Assembly: GCA_038078755.1 (NCBI GenBank)
Contig: JBBTSQ010000025.1
Location: 1-56,449, forward strand
DNA length: 56,449 nt
Direction: 5' to 3'
DNA from: JBBTSQ01 sp038078755
GTDB lineage: Bacteria > Patescibacteriota > Minisyncoccia > Phycocordibacterales > JBAYGS01
A program made the position numbers and the translations under genes. This document shows positions 39,676-47,277 of the stretch, one piece after another. The stretch's first letter is position 1. Each line of letters opens with the position of its first letter. Below the pieces are notes generated by a model. It searched no databases. It was not told the origin of the DNA and was given only the letters and a program-made list of their open reading frames with translations.

Positions 39676-41352
39676 CTACAATTGACCAATTTCCTCTGTC
39701 ACAATTCCCGTCTTCCAAATCTTGCGATGCAATGTAGTCCACATTTCAGACAATTCCGGACTATTAAGAGCTTTGAGTATCCCTACCCATGCCACAATAC
39801 CAATGATTGCTGAACAGAATGCCTGCAAAAATAAACCGAGCGTGGTTGTAAGCGAAAATATCGTACTAAAATAATTCAAAGAAAGATAGGTTACAAACCC
39901 CATAATAATTGATGCCGAAACGCTCTGGAAAAAAGTCTCTCGAAGCGGGATCAGACGAATCGGACTGTGCGGTTTCAAACCCCACCACAAATAGAGCGCG
40001 TTTACACTCATTCCGATAGTAAACGCGAGAGGTAAGACCAGTATTTTGGTGCCCGCCACATCCGACACCCGAAAGAGCGCTTCGAGAAAATAATGAAACG
40101 AAGGAATAGTGACAAATAGATGTGACAAACCGATGCTCGACAGGATAATAATAAGCGTCGAGTATACCGATATCTGTAACGGCCGTCGGGTTTCTCCTCG
40201 CGCATAATATGCCCTGACAAATAACAACACCAGACTTTGCGCCACTACCGACACGACAAATAGTGCCAATGTCGCAGCCGTCAGACGAGTGTCAGACCAT
40301 GTAAATTCTCCCGCTCCAAGCACCACGCGCACAATATGGGCGCGCAGAACAATAAAAAGGAGTGTTATGGGGATTGACCAGAACAAGATGTGTCGAGCGG
40401 CAGTAGCCAATTGCGTGAAGAAAGCGCTTGTATTGCCATCAGTATGCAACTTTGATAACGCCGGAAAAGCAGCCAGAGAATAACTCACTCCAATAATCGA
40501 CAGTGGGACTGATTGCAAATTCAAGGCAAACGTGAACACCGCGATCGAGCCTTCGGCCATTTGTGACGCGAGTGACATTAAAAATAAGATAGCAATTTGA
40601 GACAATCCGAGAGTAAGTGTGCGTGGGAGCGATACCGCCATCACTTCAGTAAATACTCGATAACTGCCACGAAACACCAACTGTGGCATTCGACCAATTG
40701 CTCGAACCGATGGTACCTGCACCAACACATGGAGTAACGCCCCAAAGACCACCCCATAGACCAAGCCCTTCGTACCAATTTTCGGATACAACACGACAAT
40801 ACCGAAAATAATCCCGAGATTGTAAACGAGCGGACTCAATGCGTATACTACAAATCGCCGATAGGCTTGAGTAATACTGCCCAGACAATTTGAAAGACCG
40901 AGCAGTATCGGCGAGAACAAAAGGATGCGAGTAAACAGTGTTAATTGAATATGATCATCACCAGTTATTCCCGGGAAAAACCAGAGAGTCAATGCGGGAG
41001 AAAGCCACCACGCAAGAGCACCGACACAGACAATGACCGCCAGAAAGGCTGTGGCAAGTTGACTGACAAACTGTCGAGATTCAGCTTCACTATTTTTCGC
41101 CCGATCCAATAAAAAGGGTACAAGGACTGACACTGAAACAATCGAGCCGACAGAAATAAACAACAGATCAGGGATTCGAAAGGCGGCATAGTAGATATCG
41201 AGTGTTGCCCCTGCCCCAAACGTATACGCAAGCAAGCGATCACGAAACAGCGCGAGAAGTTGCGAAAGAATAGCAAAAAATCCCAAGAGATACGCTGCCT
41301 CATGAAGGTTACCTATCTCTTTACCCAAGAGTGACAGGATTCTCTTTACCAT
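39676..41352 (-). CDS. murJ: lipid II flippase MurJ
   Basis: Flips the lipid-linked peptidoglycan precursor. 558 aa with about 14 membrane helices. MurJ/MviN phrases: LAYTFGAGATLDIYYAAFRIPDLLF near the start, SLPRTLTLGLSQIAILFLMSLAS in the middle, and ARGETRRPLQISVYS. It is translationally close to the upstream O-antigen-ligase-like gene (10 bases apart), so the two form one operon. Confidence 0.93.
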   Translation of the reverse strand: MVKRILSLLGKEIGNLHEAAYLLGFFAILSQLLALFRDRLLAYTFGAGATLDIYYAAFRIPDLLFISVGSIVSVSVLVPFLLDRAKNSEAESRQFVSQLATAFLAVIVCVGALAWWLSPALTLWFFPGITGDDHIQLTLFTRILLFSPILLGLSNCLGSITQAYRRFVVYALSPLVYNLGIIFGIVVLYPKIGTKGLVYGVVFGALLHVLVQVPSVRAIGRMPQLVFRGSYRVFTEVMAVSLPRTLTLGLSQIAILFLMSLASQMAEGSIAVFTFALNLQSVPLSIIGVSYSLAAFPALSKLHTDGNTSAFFTQLATAARHILFWSIPITLLFIVLRAHIVRVVLGAGEFTWSDTRLTAATLALFVVSVVAQSLVLLFVRAYYARGETRRPLQISVYSTLIIILSSIGLSHLFVTIPSFHYFLEALFRVSDVAGTKILVLPLAFTIGMSVNALYLWWGLKPHSPIRLIPLRETFFQSVSASIIMGFVTYLSLNYFSTIFSLTTTLGLFLQAFCSAIIGIVAWVGILKALNSPELSEMWTTLHRKIWKTGIVTEEIGQL

Positions 41353-41361
41353 AGAACCGAT

Positions 41362-43422
41362 TTATTTTTTCTTTTGAGTAGCATCCTTACTGACGGTTGG
41401 AGACGATTGCGGTCTGACCTTGTTTATTTCAGCAAGAAACGTCTTTGCGTCTTCGTAATCAGGCTTAAGTGAGAGTGCTACCTGTACCGCTTCTTTGGCA
41501 AGAGCGATGTTGCCAGCAGTTGCTTCAAGACGCGCGGTCAGAAGATAGATAAGTGGATTTTGTGAATTACGTTTGACCGCTTCGGCATAATCCGCCTTGG
41601 CACTTTCGTATGCATTGGGTATATTCAGCGGGATTACCAACTCATACACACGCGCGCGAGTAAGATAATTCTGGTAATTGGTTGCGTCGTACGCCACCGC
41701 TTGATTGGCGGCAGTATTGGCAAACCGGAACAGGGTCTCAAATTGAGCTCGAACCTCTTCAGCCTTTGCGGACGAGAGATCAGTGTTGAGCATCGCGACC
41801 AATTGGGCCACATAGAAATCAGCAATGGCTCGCAAGTACAAATCGTTTTGACCGATTTTAAATGCCTTAACCAGATGCTGTTCACCCGCAACCGGATCAT
41901 TGGCACCGAACGCAGTTGCCCCTTTCCTGAAGTGATACGATGCCACTGATTTCTGCAGATACACATATCCAAGTGTCACCAAGGCAATAAGTGCCGCGAC
42001 AAATCCAAGTGTTGTAAATAATGTAGCGAGTGAACGACTGTTCATGGCCATCGAAGTACTCTGTATTACTCCTTCTCGAGATAGTGCGGCAAAATATAAA
42101 CCAGTCACCGCAAAAGTAAGCACCATTGCCAAGATACCCGGAACATAGATCACCATTGATACCCACAGAAATGCAGTGGCGAAAAGAAGCGCCAAGGTCA
42201 CTCCCCGACCCCGAGCGTCACCAGCAGGTTTTCGCAACACTCGCACCATACTAGCAACTAAAAATACCAAGAAGACTGCCCAACCGAGCGCGCCGACGAT
42301 TCCAGTGGTGATCAGTGCTGTTGGCACGAAACCAATACCATACGAGAAATCAACATTCCAGAACGGCCACGCATTAATCCCCTGCGGTTTGTTTGCATTC
42401 CATGCAGATGAAAAGCGGTTTGGACCAACACCAAATACCGGGTCAACCTTGAGAGTTGCTACTACAATCTCTCCAGTCGATGTCCATGACGGGCGAACTT
42501 CGACTTGAGAGATTGCCAGTTTTTCAGTCACTCGAGCGGTAAACGGCTGTGTAGAAAATACCGCGAGGTTGTCGAGAATAAAGAAGACTGATACAAGCAA
42601 AACGGCGACTGCGAGATACGGCACTTTTCGATAAACAGGCGTAGTTGTCTCTGAATCAGGGGATGAGGTTAGTCGAGAAAAGAACTGGTAGAGGGCAAAA
42701 CCAATCGCAAAGATAGCGACCATTACCCACACCATAAATGAATTCACCGTCACCAACATGCAAAGTGACACAAGTAACAAAATGTACAATACAATTCGCA
42801 CAAAAATCGTATGCGTCAACCGAGTCAACAATATAAGCGCAGTGATGGTTCCGAAGCCAAACAAAATAGATAAATCATACCACTTGCCAAATGTGTTGTG
42901 AGTGATATCGGTAAACACTCCCATACTTAAAAACGTCGGTCCGAATCCAAATCGAAGTGCATGAAATAGGCCGAGAATGAGCGGGGTCGATAGAATGATA
43001 GCAAGCAAAGAAAGCGATCGTCCGGTGCTTCGGAAGAGATATGCAACAAGTGCAGTCAGCGTAGTGAGTGTGAGCACAAATCCGAATGTGCCAACCTCAA
43101 ATCCGTAGCCAACTAGCCCAGTAGTCGGGTGCGCAGATGCCAACGCAGAGATTCCGTAGATTACTGGTAACGCCCAAAGTGACCACACCAACGGGGATTT
43201 CGAGATCGTCATTTTTCGATCTTGCAATCGAGCACAGATGACCAAAAGCGCCGCCACACAGACAACGACAACCAGTGTAGTTATTTTCAAAAATTCAAAC
43301 AAAACAAATGGGGACGGAATAAACAGAAGTGGAAGTATAAATAGACCGATAGACAAGACAATAATCGCGACGTGTTCAAATCGAGAGAACGTCTTCACAC
43401 TAACTGATGTTTCATTTGACAT
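41362..43422 (-). CDS. O-antigen ligase-like polytopic protein with TPR tail
   Basis: 686 aa from ATG 43422. About 12 membrane helices (residues 15-480) of the Wzy/WaaL kind, with a large outer loop (FTARVTEKLAISQVEVRPSWTSTGEIVVATLKVDPVFGVGPNRFSSAWN), where GVGPNRF matches the conserved GxGxxxF segment of this superfamily. The C-terminal about 180 residues are TPR-like helices (FRKGATAFGANDPVAGEQHLVKAF onward). It probably ligates or polymerises a surface glycan; the substrate is unknown. It is in an operon with murJ. Confidence 0.8.
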   Translation of the reverse strand: MSNETSVSVKTFSRFEHVAIIVLSIGLFILPLLFIPSPFVLFEFLKITTLVVVVCVAALLVICARLQDRKMTISKSPLVWSLWALPVIYGISALASAHPTTGLVGYGFEVGTFGFVLTLTTLTALVAYLFRSTGRSLSLLAIILSTPLILGLFHALRFGFGPTFLSMGVFTDITHNTFGKWYDLSILFGFGTITALILLTRLTHTIFVRIVLYILLLVSLCMLVTVNSFMVWVMVAIFAIGFALYQFFSRLTSSPDSETTTPVYRKVPYLAVAVLLVSVFFILDNLAVFSTQPFTARVTEKLAISQVEVRPSWTSTGEIVVATLKVDPVFGVGPNRFSSAWNANKPQGINAWPFWNVDFSYGIGFVPTALITTGIVGALGWAVFLVFLVASMVRVLRKPAGDARGRGVTLALLFATAFLWVSMVIYVPGILAMVLTFAVTGLYFAALSREGVIQSTSMAMNSRSLATLFTTLGFVAALIALVTLGYVYLQKSVASYHFRKGATAFGANDPVAGEQHLVKAFKIGQNDLYLRAIADFYVAQLVAMLNTDLSSAKAEEVRAQFETLFRFANTAANQAVAYDATNYQNYLTRARVYELVIPLNIPNAYESAKADYAEAVKRNSQNPLIYLLTARLEATAGNIALAKEAVQVALSLKPDYEDAKTFLAEINKVRPQSSPTVSKDATQKKK

Positions 43423-43509
43423 AGATACGTAAAAATAACGGCTCACGCTTTTAATAATGGTGTAAGTATACTACAAAAATAATTGGTCAACTAGGGATAA
43501 GGTGCAAAA

Positions 43510-43616
43510 TCAAATTAACAATTTACAACAAACAACTGACGACATGAGGGAAAGGGAGAAGTGAGGGACGGGTCGCGTCGCGACCCGTCCCTCTGATTGT
43601 TTGTTGTGAGTTACCC
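43510..43616. repeat. word repeats bracketing a GC-rich hairpin
   Basis: Left words TTTACAACAAACAACTGAC, inner stem GAGGGACGGGTCGCG / CGCGACCCGTCCCTC (43563-43593), right words TTGTTTGTTGTGAGTT. Same architecture as 7020-7165 and 12103-12236. Confidence 0.75.
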
Positions 43617-43620
43617 ATTC

Positions 43621-43650
43621 TTGCTTCTTATCTTACCTTTATGGTATAAT
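43621..43650 (+). promoter_or_regulatory. promoter of RNase P RNA
   Basis: TTGCTT (43621-43626), 18 bases, TATAAT (43645-43650); the predicted start coincides with the 5' end of the P1 stem at 43657. Confidence 0.75.
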
Positions 43651-43656
43651 ACTTAT

Positions 43657-44103
43657 GGGTAATAGGTAGTTACTCGATTGTGCAATATGCCCAATCGGGA
43701 GGAAAGTCCGAACACGTCCGTGCGAAACCTGCCTATCGGTAGGTAGAGTGCGGAGGATGGTAGCGGGTAACCCCCGTCGGGAGCAATCCTCGAGGTGCGA
43801 ACAGCAACGTCTGATTCCGAAAGGATAGGAATTCCGCGCAAGCGGAATGTCTTGGTGGCAACGCCAAGCTGCAACGGCCAAACCCTTACCTACGTGCAAG
43901 ACCGTATCCCAGTGTGGAGCACTGGGAATGTCAAATTATCAATGCTCAATTTTCAACAGCCAGTGCTTGAAAAGTGAACACTTGAAATTGGTACTTCCAA
44001 CGCTCTACATTGGTTTGAGTCGCCAGAGCCATGTGGCAACACACGGCCCAGACAAATGACTACCTTAGGCGCAAGCCTAACAGAATTCGGCTTATCGTTA
44101 CCC
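43657..44103 (+). ncRNA. rnpB: RNase P RNA, class A, with a word-repeat insertion
   Basis: Catalytic RNA that matures tRNA 5' ends. P1 pairs GGGTAA (43657) with TTACCC (44098-44103). The conserved core is present: GAGGAAAGTCCGAACAC near the start and ACAGAATTCGGCTTATC at the end. The length of about 447 nt exceeds the usual 350-400. The extra part lies near 43925-43995 and contains CAAATTATCAATGCTCAATT and complementary TTGAAATTGG words of the same family as 16968-17072. A terminator follows. Confidence 0.93.
43925..43995 (+). repeat. word repeat inserted in RNase P RNA (caattt family)
   Basis: CAAATTATCAATGCTCAATT, then a central CAGTGCTTG / AAGTGAACACTTG section, then TTGAAATTGG. The two halves can form a helical extension, so the insertion may be tolerated as a longer stem. 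Confidence 0.6.
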
Positions 44104-44109
44104 AGCATC

Positions 44110-44138
44110 AAAAATCGCTCTTCAAACGAGCGATTTTT
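44110..44138. terminator. terminator of RNase P RNA
   Basis: AAAAATCGCTC / GAGCGATTTTT with a seven-base loop. It can also end the 44151 gene on the minus strand. Confidence 0.85.
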
Positions 44139-44150
44139 GCTTTCAAAAGA

Positions 44151-44453
44151 TTACACGAGTAGCTTGACTGCGTACGAGACGGTGTCTCCCGCCCAAATGT
44201 CTTCTGCTTTTCTTACTTTTGCCTTGAGCGGTAAAAGATACGCGCTCGCTCTCCTGTCCGGAAAAATCGAACTCTTCCAGATCGTCTTACCGATAGTGAC
44301 CGACACCGGAAGTGATCCCCACCCTTTTGCCAGTCGTCCGTATTTTTCTTTTATTGTACCTGATTCTTTTTTCGGCACAATCAAAAAATGCCAGCCCGCC
44401 ATCCCTGGGTAGAGCAACACTTTGGACGTTAGTTTGTATGATTTAGAAGACAT
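44151..44453 (-). CDS. DUF1905 domain protein
   Basis: 100 aa. Matches the DUF1905 pattern: GMAGWHFLIVPKKESGTIKEKYG, GWGSLPVSVTIGKTIWKSSIFPDRRASAYLLPLKAKVRKAEDIWAGDTV. The biochemical role of the domain is not established. It is often found with YdeI-like proteins, one of which is encoded at 46832. Confidence 0.85.
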   Translation of the reverse strand: MSSKSYKLTSKVLLYPGMAGWHFLIVPKKESGTIKEKYGRLAKGWGSLPVSVTIGKTIWKSSIFPDRRASAYLLPLKAKVRKAEDIWAGDTVSYAVKLLV

Positions 44454-44726
44454 CTCCCGCCAATTGTACCACTTTCAAAATGAGGCACTGTCCCGACCTT
44501 GAGCAAAAGACTTTTTTCTGCTACCGTTGTGACATCAGTGTAAAGATTTCTTTCTCTGACTGTCTTTTCTAAAAATTGCGCATCTATCTAATGGTACGGT
44601 GCCTGTTTTTAAAGAGCGGAGCGACTATAAAAACCAGCGCATACCGATGAGTGGAGCGAATCGGTAATCCGCCACAAAAGGTGATAGTATGGATACAGTA
44701 AGTTAGCATATTTAAAGTTATATAAT
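44454..44726. other. intergenic stretch with one imperfect hairpin
   Basis: No gene. An imperfect stem around 44600-44640 (TGGTACGG... with CCAGCGCATACCGA) surrounds GAGCGGAGCGAC, similar in wording to the GGAGCG framework repeats but too diverged to assign. Confidence 0.4.
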
Positions 44727-44797
44727 TGCGGGATCATCTAATGGTAGGATAGTCGCCTCTGAAGCGATTCATCTTGGTTCGAATCCAAGTCCCGCAG
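44727..44797 (+). tRNA. tRNA-Gln (CTG)
   Basis: 71 nt: acceptor TGCGGGA / TCCCGCA with U1-A72 and discriminator G, as usual for tRNA-Gln; anticodon loop CTCTGAA; T-loop TTCGAAT. Confidence 0.9.
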
Positions 44798-44920
44798 CTC
44801 GAGGAGTGAGAGCGACGAAGATACCGAGTAGAGCACTTGCTCGGTGCAAACTAAGCGTAAAAATCGCGTCGAAATGAGTACATTTTCGACGTAGACTATT
44901 AGCTTTTTACGCAGGAAAAA
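44798..44920. repeat. hairpin cluster between tRNA-Gln and the GIY-YIG gene
   Basis: ACCGAG / CTCGGT, CGTCGAAAT / ATTTTCGACG, and an outer GCGTAAAAA / TTTTTACGC. No gene. Confidence 0.5.
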
Positions 44921-44927
44921 TATCTCA

Positions 44928-45179
44928 ATGTATTTCACCTACATTCTTAGATGCGCTGACAACACTCTGTATGTTGGGTGCACAAACAATCTCCCCCGCC
45001 GTCTGCACCAGCACAATAATTCTAAACGAGGAGCCCACTATACCAAAATACGCAGACCGGTTACTTTGAAATATAAAGAAGAATTTGCCACACTGAAAGA
45101 AGCTCGCTCCCGCGAAAGAGAGATAAAAAGCTGGACCAGACAAAAGAAATTAAATTTGATAACATTAAGCCATCTTTGA
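44928..45179 (+). CDS. GIY-YIG nuclease domain protein
   Basis: 83 aa, single GIY-YIG domain: YTYIL-like start FTYILRCADNTLYVG, then TNNLPRRLHQHNNSKRGAHYTK and the helix with LKEARSREREIKSWTR (Arg and Glu active-site region). This is the small UPF0213/YhbQ-like type. It lies 130 bases downstream of tRNA-Gln on the same strand. Confidence 0.9.
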   Translation: MYFTYILRCADNTLYVGCTNNLPRRLHQHNNSKRGAHYTKIRRPVTLKYKEEFATLKEARSREREIKSWTRQKKLNLITLSHL

Positions 45180-45200
45180 GATAGGTTCAAACTATAAAAG

Positions 45201-45206
45201 TATAAT
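45201..45206 (+). promoter_or_regulatory. -10 box of the DHFR-like gene, leaderless
   Basis: TATAAT, 6 bases before the ATG at 45213. Confidence 0.6.
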
Positions 45207-45212
45207 TACCCT

Positions 45213-45848
45213 ATGCGAAAAATTATCACCACAACCTTTGTGACATTGGACGGCGTCATGCAAGCGCCCGGCGGACCGGAGGAGGACACTTCGAACGGTT
45301 TTAAACACGGCGGCTGGCAAGCGGCGGTGCCCATGGACGAGATGATGGGTGCCACTCTCTCGAAAGGTATGAACGCCCCGTTTGAACTACTTCTCGGCAA
45401 GACCACCTACAACATTTTTGCTTCGTATTGGCCCCACGCAAAGGTGGACAACGAAGTGGCCGTGCCGTTCAACCGCACGAGAAAATACGTCGTGTCGCAT
45501 TCATCTTTCAAGCCTGCGTGGAACAACTCGGTCTGCATCACGGGCGACCTGCCTGACCGGCAGGCAGGTGTGGTGGAACAGATCAAAAAGCTCAAGCAAG
45601 AAGATGGTCCAAACCTGTGGGTCTGGGGCAGTGGCGACCTCATTCAGACATTGCTCAAGGCACACCTCATCGACCAAATGCAGGTCTGGATCTATCCGCT
45701 CACCATCGGCAGTGGCAAGAAGCTTTTTGCCAATGGAACCCAAGCCGAGAAATTCAAACTCATTGAATCCAAGATCTCCAGCACCGGCGTGATCCTCGCC
45801 ACCTACGAGCCTGCGGGCGGTTTCAAGACCGGGAGGGTGGATGAGTAA
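45213..45848 (+). CDS. RibD-C/dihydrofolate reductase-like protein
   Basis: 211 aa of the YyaP/RibD C-terminal reductase family: IITTTFVTLDGVMQAPGGPEED at the start, LLLGKTTYNIFASYWP in the middle, LWVWGSGDLIQTLLKAHLIDQM and PLTIGSGKKLF toward the end. It probably uses NADPH; the substrate is unknown. The DNA is visibly more GC-rich than its neighbours, suggesting transfer. A small palindrome CCTGCCTG / CAGGCAGG (45548-45568) is read in frame as LPDRQAG. Confidence 0.88.
   Translation: MRKIITTTFVTLDGVMQAPGGPEEDTSNGFKHGGWQAAVPMDEMMGATLSKGMNAPFELLLGKTTYNIFASYWPHAKVDNEVAVPFNRTRKYVVSHSSFKPAWNNSVCITGDLPDRQAGVVEQIKKLKQEDGPNLWVWGSGDLIQTLLKAHLIDQMQVWIYPLTIGSGKKLFANGTQAEKFKLIESKISSTGVILATYEPAGGFKTGRVDE
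45548..45568. repeat. in-frame palindrome inside the DHFR-like gene
   Basis: CCTGCCTG ACCGG CAGGCAGG, an 8-bp stem with a 5-base loop, coding for LPDRQAG at a likely loop position. Confidence 0.6.
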
Positions 45849-45902
45849 GTCGATATGAATACTAATCAGTTTGGGGTAGACTCGGACTCCAAGAAGTATC
45901 AC

Positions 45903-46355
45903 ATGACAACAAAACAAATCACATTCACTGGACTGATAATTATTCCAATTCTTGCTTTGGGGTGGACTGTTTTCAGTTCTTTCTCACAGAAATCATCAAT
46001 ACGGCAAGAGGGTATCATAAATACCGTAGGGCAAGTTGGCAATAATACTGTAAATAATAATTATCCGGAAACATCAATCGAAAAAGTTTTGCCTATATTG
46101 TTAAATTCAAAATCTCTTAACTCTTACGTGCAGGAGTATGAAGTTAAGCTTGCCTATCCAAATCCTAGTACGATGTTAAATGTAACGAGTAGTGACACAA
46201 GGATTCGAATTTCAGATATTAAACAGCAAAATTTTGGGGGTGGTATATCTGTATTTAAGGATTCAGGTATTACTTTTCCACATACCATTTTTCATGTCAC
46301 ATTCATGACTGATAAAGAGGTTGGCCCTGATAGTGTCTGGTTCAACGTGAGATAA
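45903..46355 (+). CDS. single-pass membrane protein, unknown
   Basis: 150 aa from ATG 45903, or 166 aa if the in-frame ATG at 45855 is used. One N-terminal membrane helix (ITFTGLIIIPILALGWTVFSSF) precedes an extracellular or periplasmic part rich in Ser, Asn and Thr. No family. The DNA is AT-rich, unlike the DHFR-like gene before it. Confidence 0.55.
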   Translation: MTTKQITFTGLIIIPILALGWTVFSSFSQKSSIRQEGIINTVGQVGNNTVNNNYPETSIEKVLPILLNSKSLNSYVQEYEVKLAYPNPSTMLNVTSSDTRIRISDIKQQNFGGGISVFKDSGITFPHTIFHVTFMTDKEVGPDSVWFNVR

Positions 46356-46418
46356 TTTTCAAGAGCAGATAAATTTGTGCGTTTAGGTAAGACCCAATAC
46401 ATTGTCAAAAAACCTATC

Positions 46419-46769
46419 ATGAAAAAACACCGCATCTACACAATGATCTTCGCCAGCGTCTATCCTTTTTATGTCGCCAAGGCAAAGAAAAAAGGCCGCA
46501 CGAAGGCGGAGGTCGACGAGATCATTCGTTGGCTCACGGGATACAGCCAAAAAAAGCTGGAAGCGCAGATGAAAAAGCAGATAACTATCGAGACCTTCAT
46601 TGCCGAAGCGCCCAAACTCAATCCCTTGCGGTCTTTGGTCAAAGGTATTGTCTGCGGTGTCCATGTCGAAGACATTAAAGACCCGATTATGCGCGAAATT
46701 CGCTACCTGGATAAACTAATCGACGAATTGGCAAAAGGCAGAACAATGGAAAAAATTTTGCGGAAGTGA
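46419..46769 (+). CDS. DUF2200 family protein
   Basis: 116 aa from ATG 46419. Matches DUF2200 over its length: HRIYTMIFASVYPFYVAKAKKKGRTKAEVDEIIRWLTGYSQKKLE, and KGIVCGVHVEDIKDPIMREIRYLDKLIDELAKGRTMEKIL. Function unknown. Relatives are scattered across bacteria, a pattern of frequent transfer. Confidence 0.88.
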   Translation: MKKHRIYTMIFASVYPFYVAKAKKKGRTKAEVDEIIRWLTGYSQKKLEAQMKKQITIETFIAEAPKLNPLRSLVKGIVCGVHVEDIKDPIMREIRYLDKLIDELAKGRTMEKILRK

Positions 46770-46831
46770 AACCTTGGAGATTAGATTCTATGGGCATATT
46801 GTAATTAGAAAATTAACTTAAAAACAACTGT

Positions 46832-47083
46832 ATGACCAAAAAGAGACTTGCTGGCGGTGCGGTGCATAAATTGCCAGAGGATTTAGAGAAAGCTATCGTG
46901 TCTGTGCCGAAAGCGCGGGCAATTTGGGACAACATTACTCCGCTCGCGCGCAATGAGTGGATATGCTGGGTTATTTCCGGCAAGAAAGAAGAAACGAGAG
47001 GCATCCGTATCCAAAAAGCCATCTCAAAACTCAAAGGCGGAATGCGTAGGCCTTGCTGTTGGGAGGGTTGCACTCATCGTTAG
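46832..47083 (+). CDS. YdeI/OmpD-associated-like C-terminal domain protein
   Basis: 83 aa, equal to the C-terminal domain of the YdeI-like family: KAIVSVPKARAIWDNITPLARNEWICWVISGKKEETRGIRIQKAISKLKGGMRRPCCWEGCTHR. The ending RRPCCWxGCxHR is diagnostic. Members are linked to resistance to peptides or other stress, but the mechanism is not known. Last gene of the accessory block that begins at 44151. Confidence 0.85.
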   Translation: MTKKRLAGGAVHKLPEDLEKAIVSVPKARAIWDNITPLARNEWICWVISGKKEETRGIRIQKAISKLKGGMRRPCCWEGCTHR

Positions 47084-47186
47084 GCAACCCTCATATTTTT
47101 TGATAGTACTATAAGGTGGCGCCTGGTAGTAGATGCGTTTTCTGATTTACAAAAAAGCCGATTTTTCTGCCAAAACCGGTGATTTA

Positions 47187-47262
47187 AAGTTAAAGGCTCA
47201 ATCCGCCGCGGCGGATTGAGCCTTTAACTTTTTCCAGCCCTCTACAGAGCCATTTTTGACTC
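47187..47262. repeat. composite repeat, copy 5: 46-bp perfect palindrome plus tail
   Basis: AAAGTTAAAGGCTCAATCCG and its exact complement (47187-47232, centre CCGCGG), then CTCTACAGAGCCATTTTTGAC as in copies 3 and 4. Only the TTAAAGGCTCAA module and the tail are present. Confidence 0.75.
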
Positions 47263-47277
47263 TTTAATCCAAACTCA

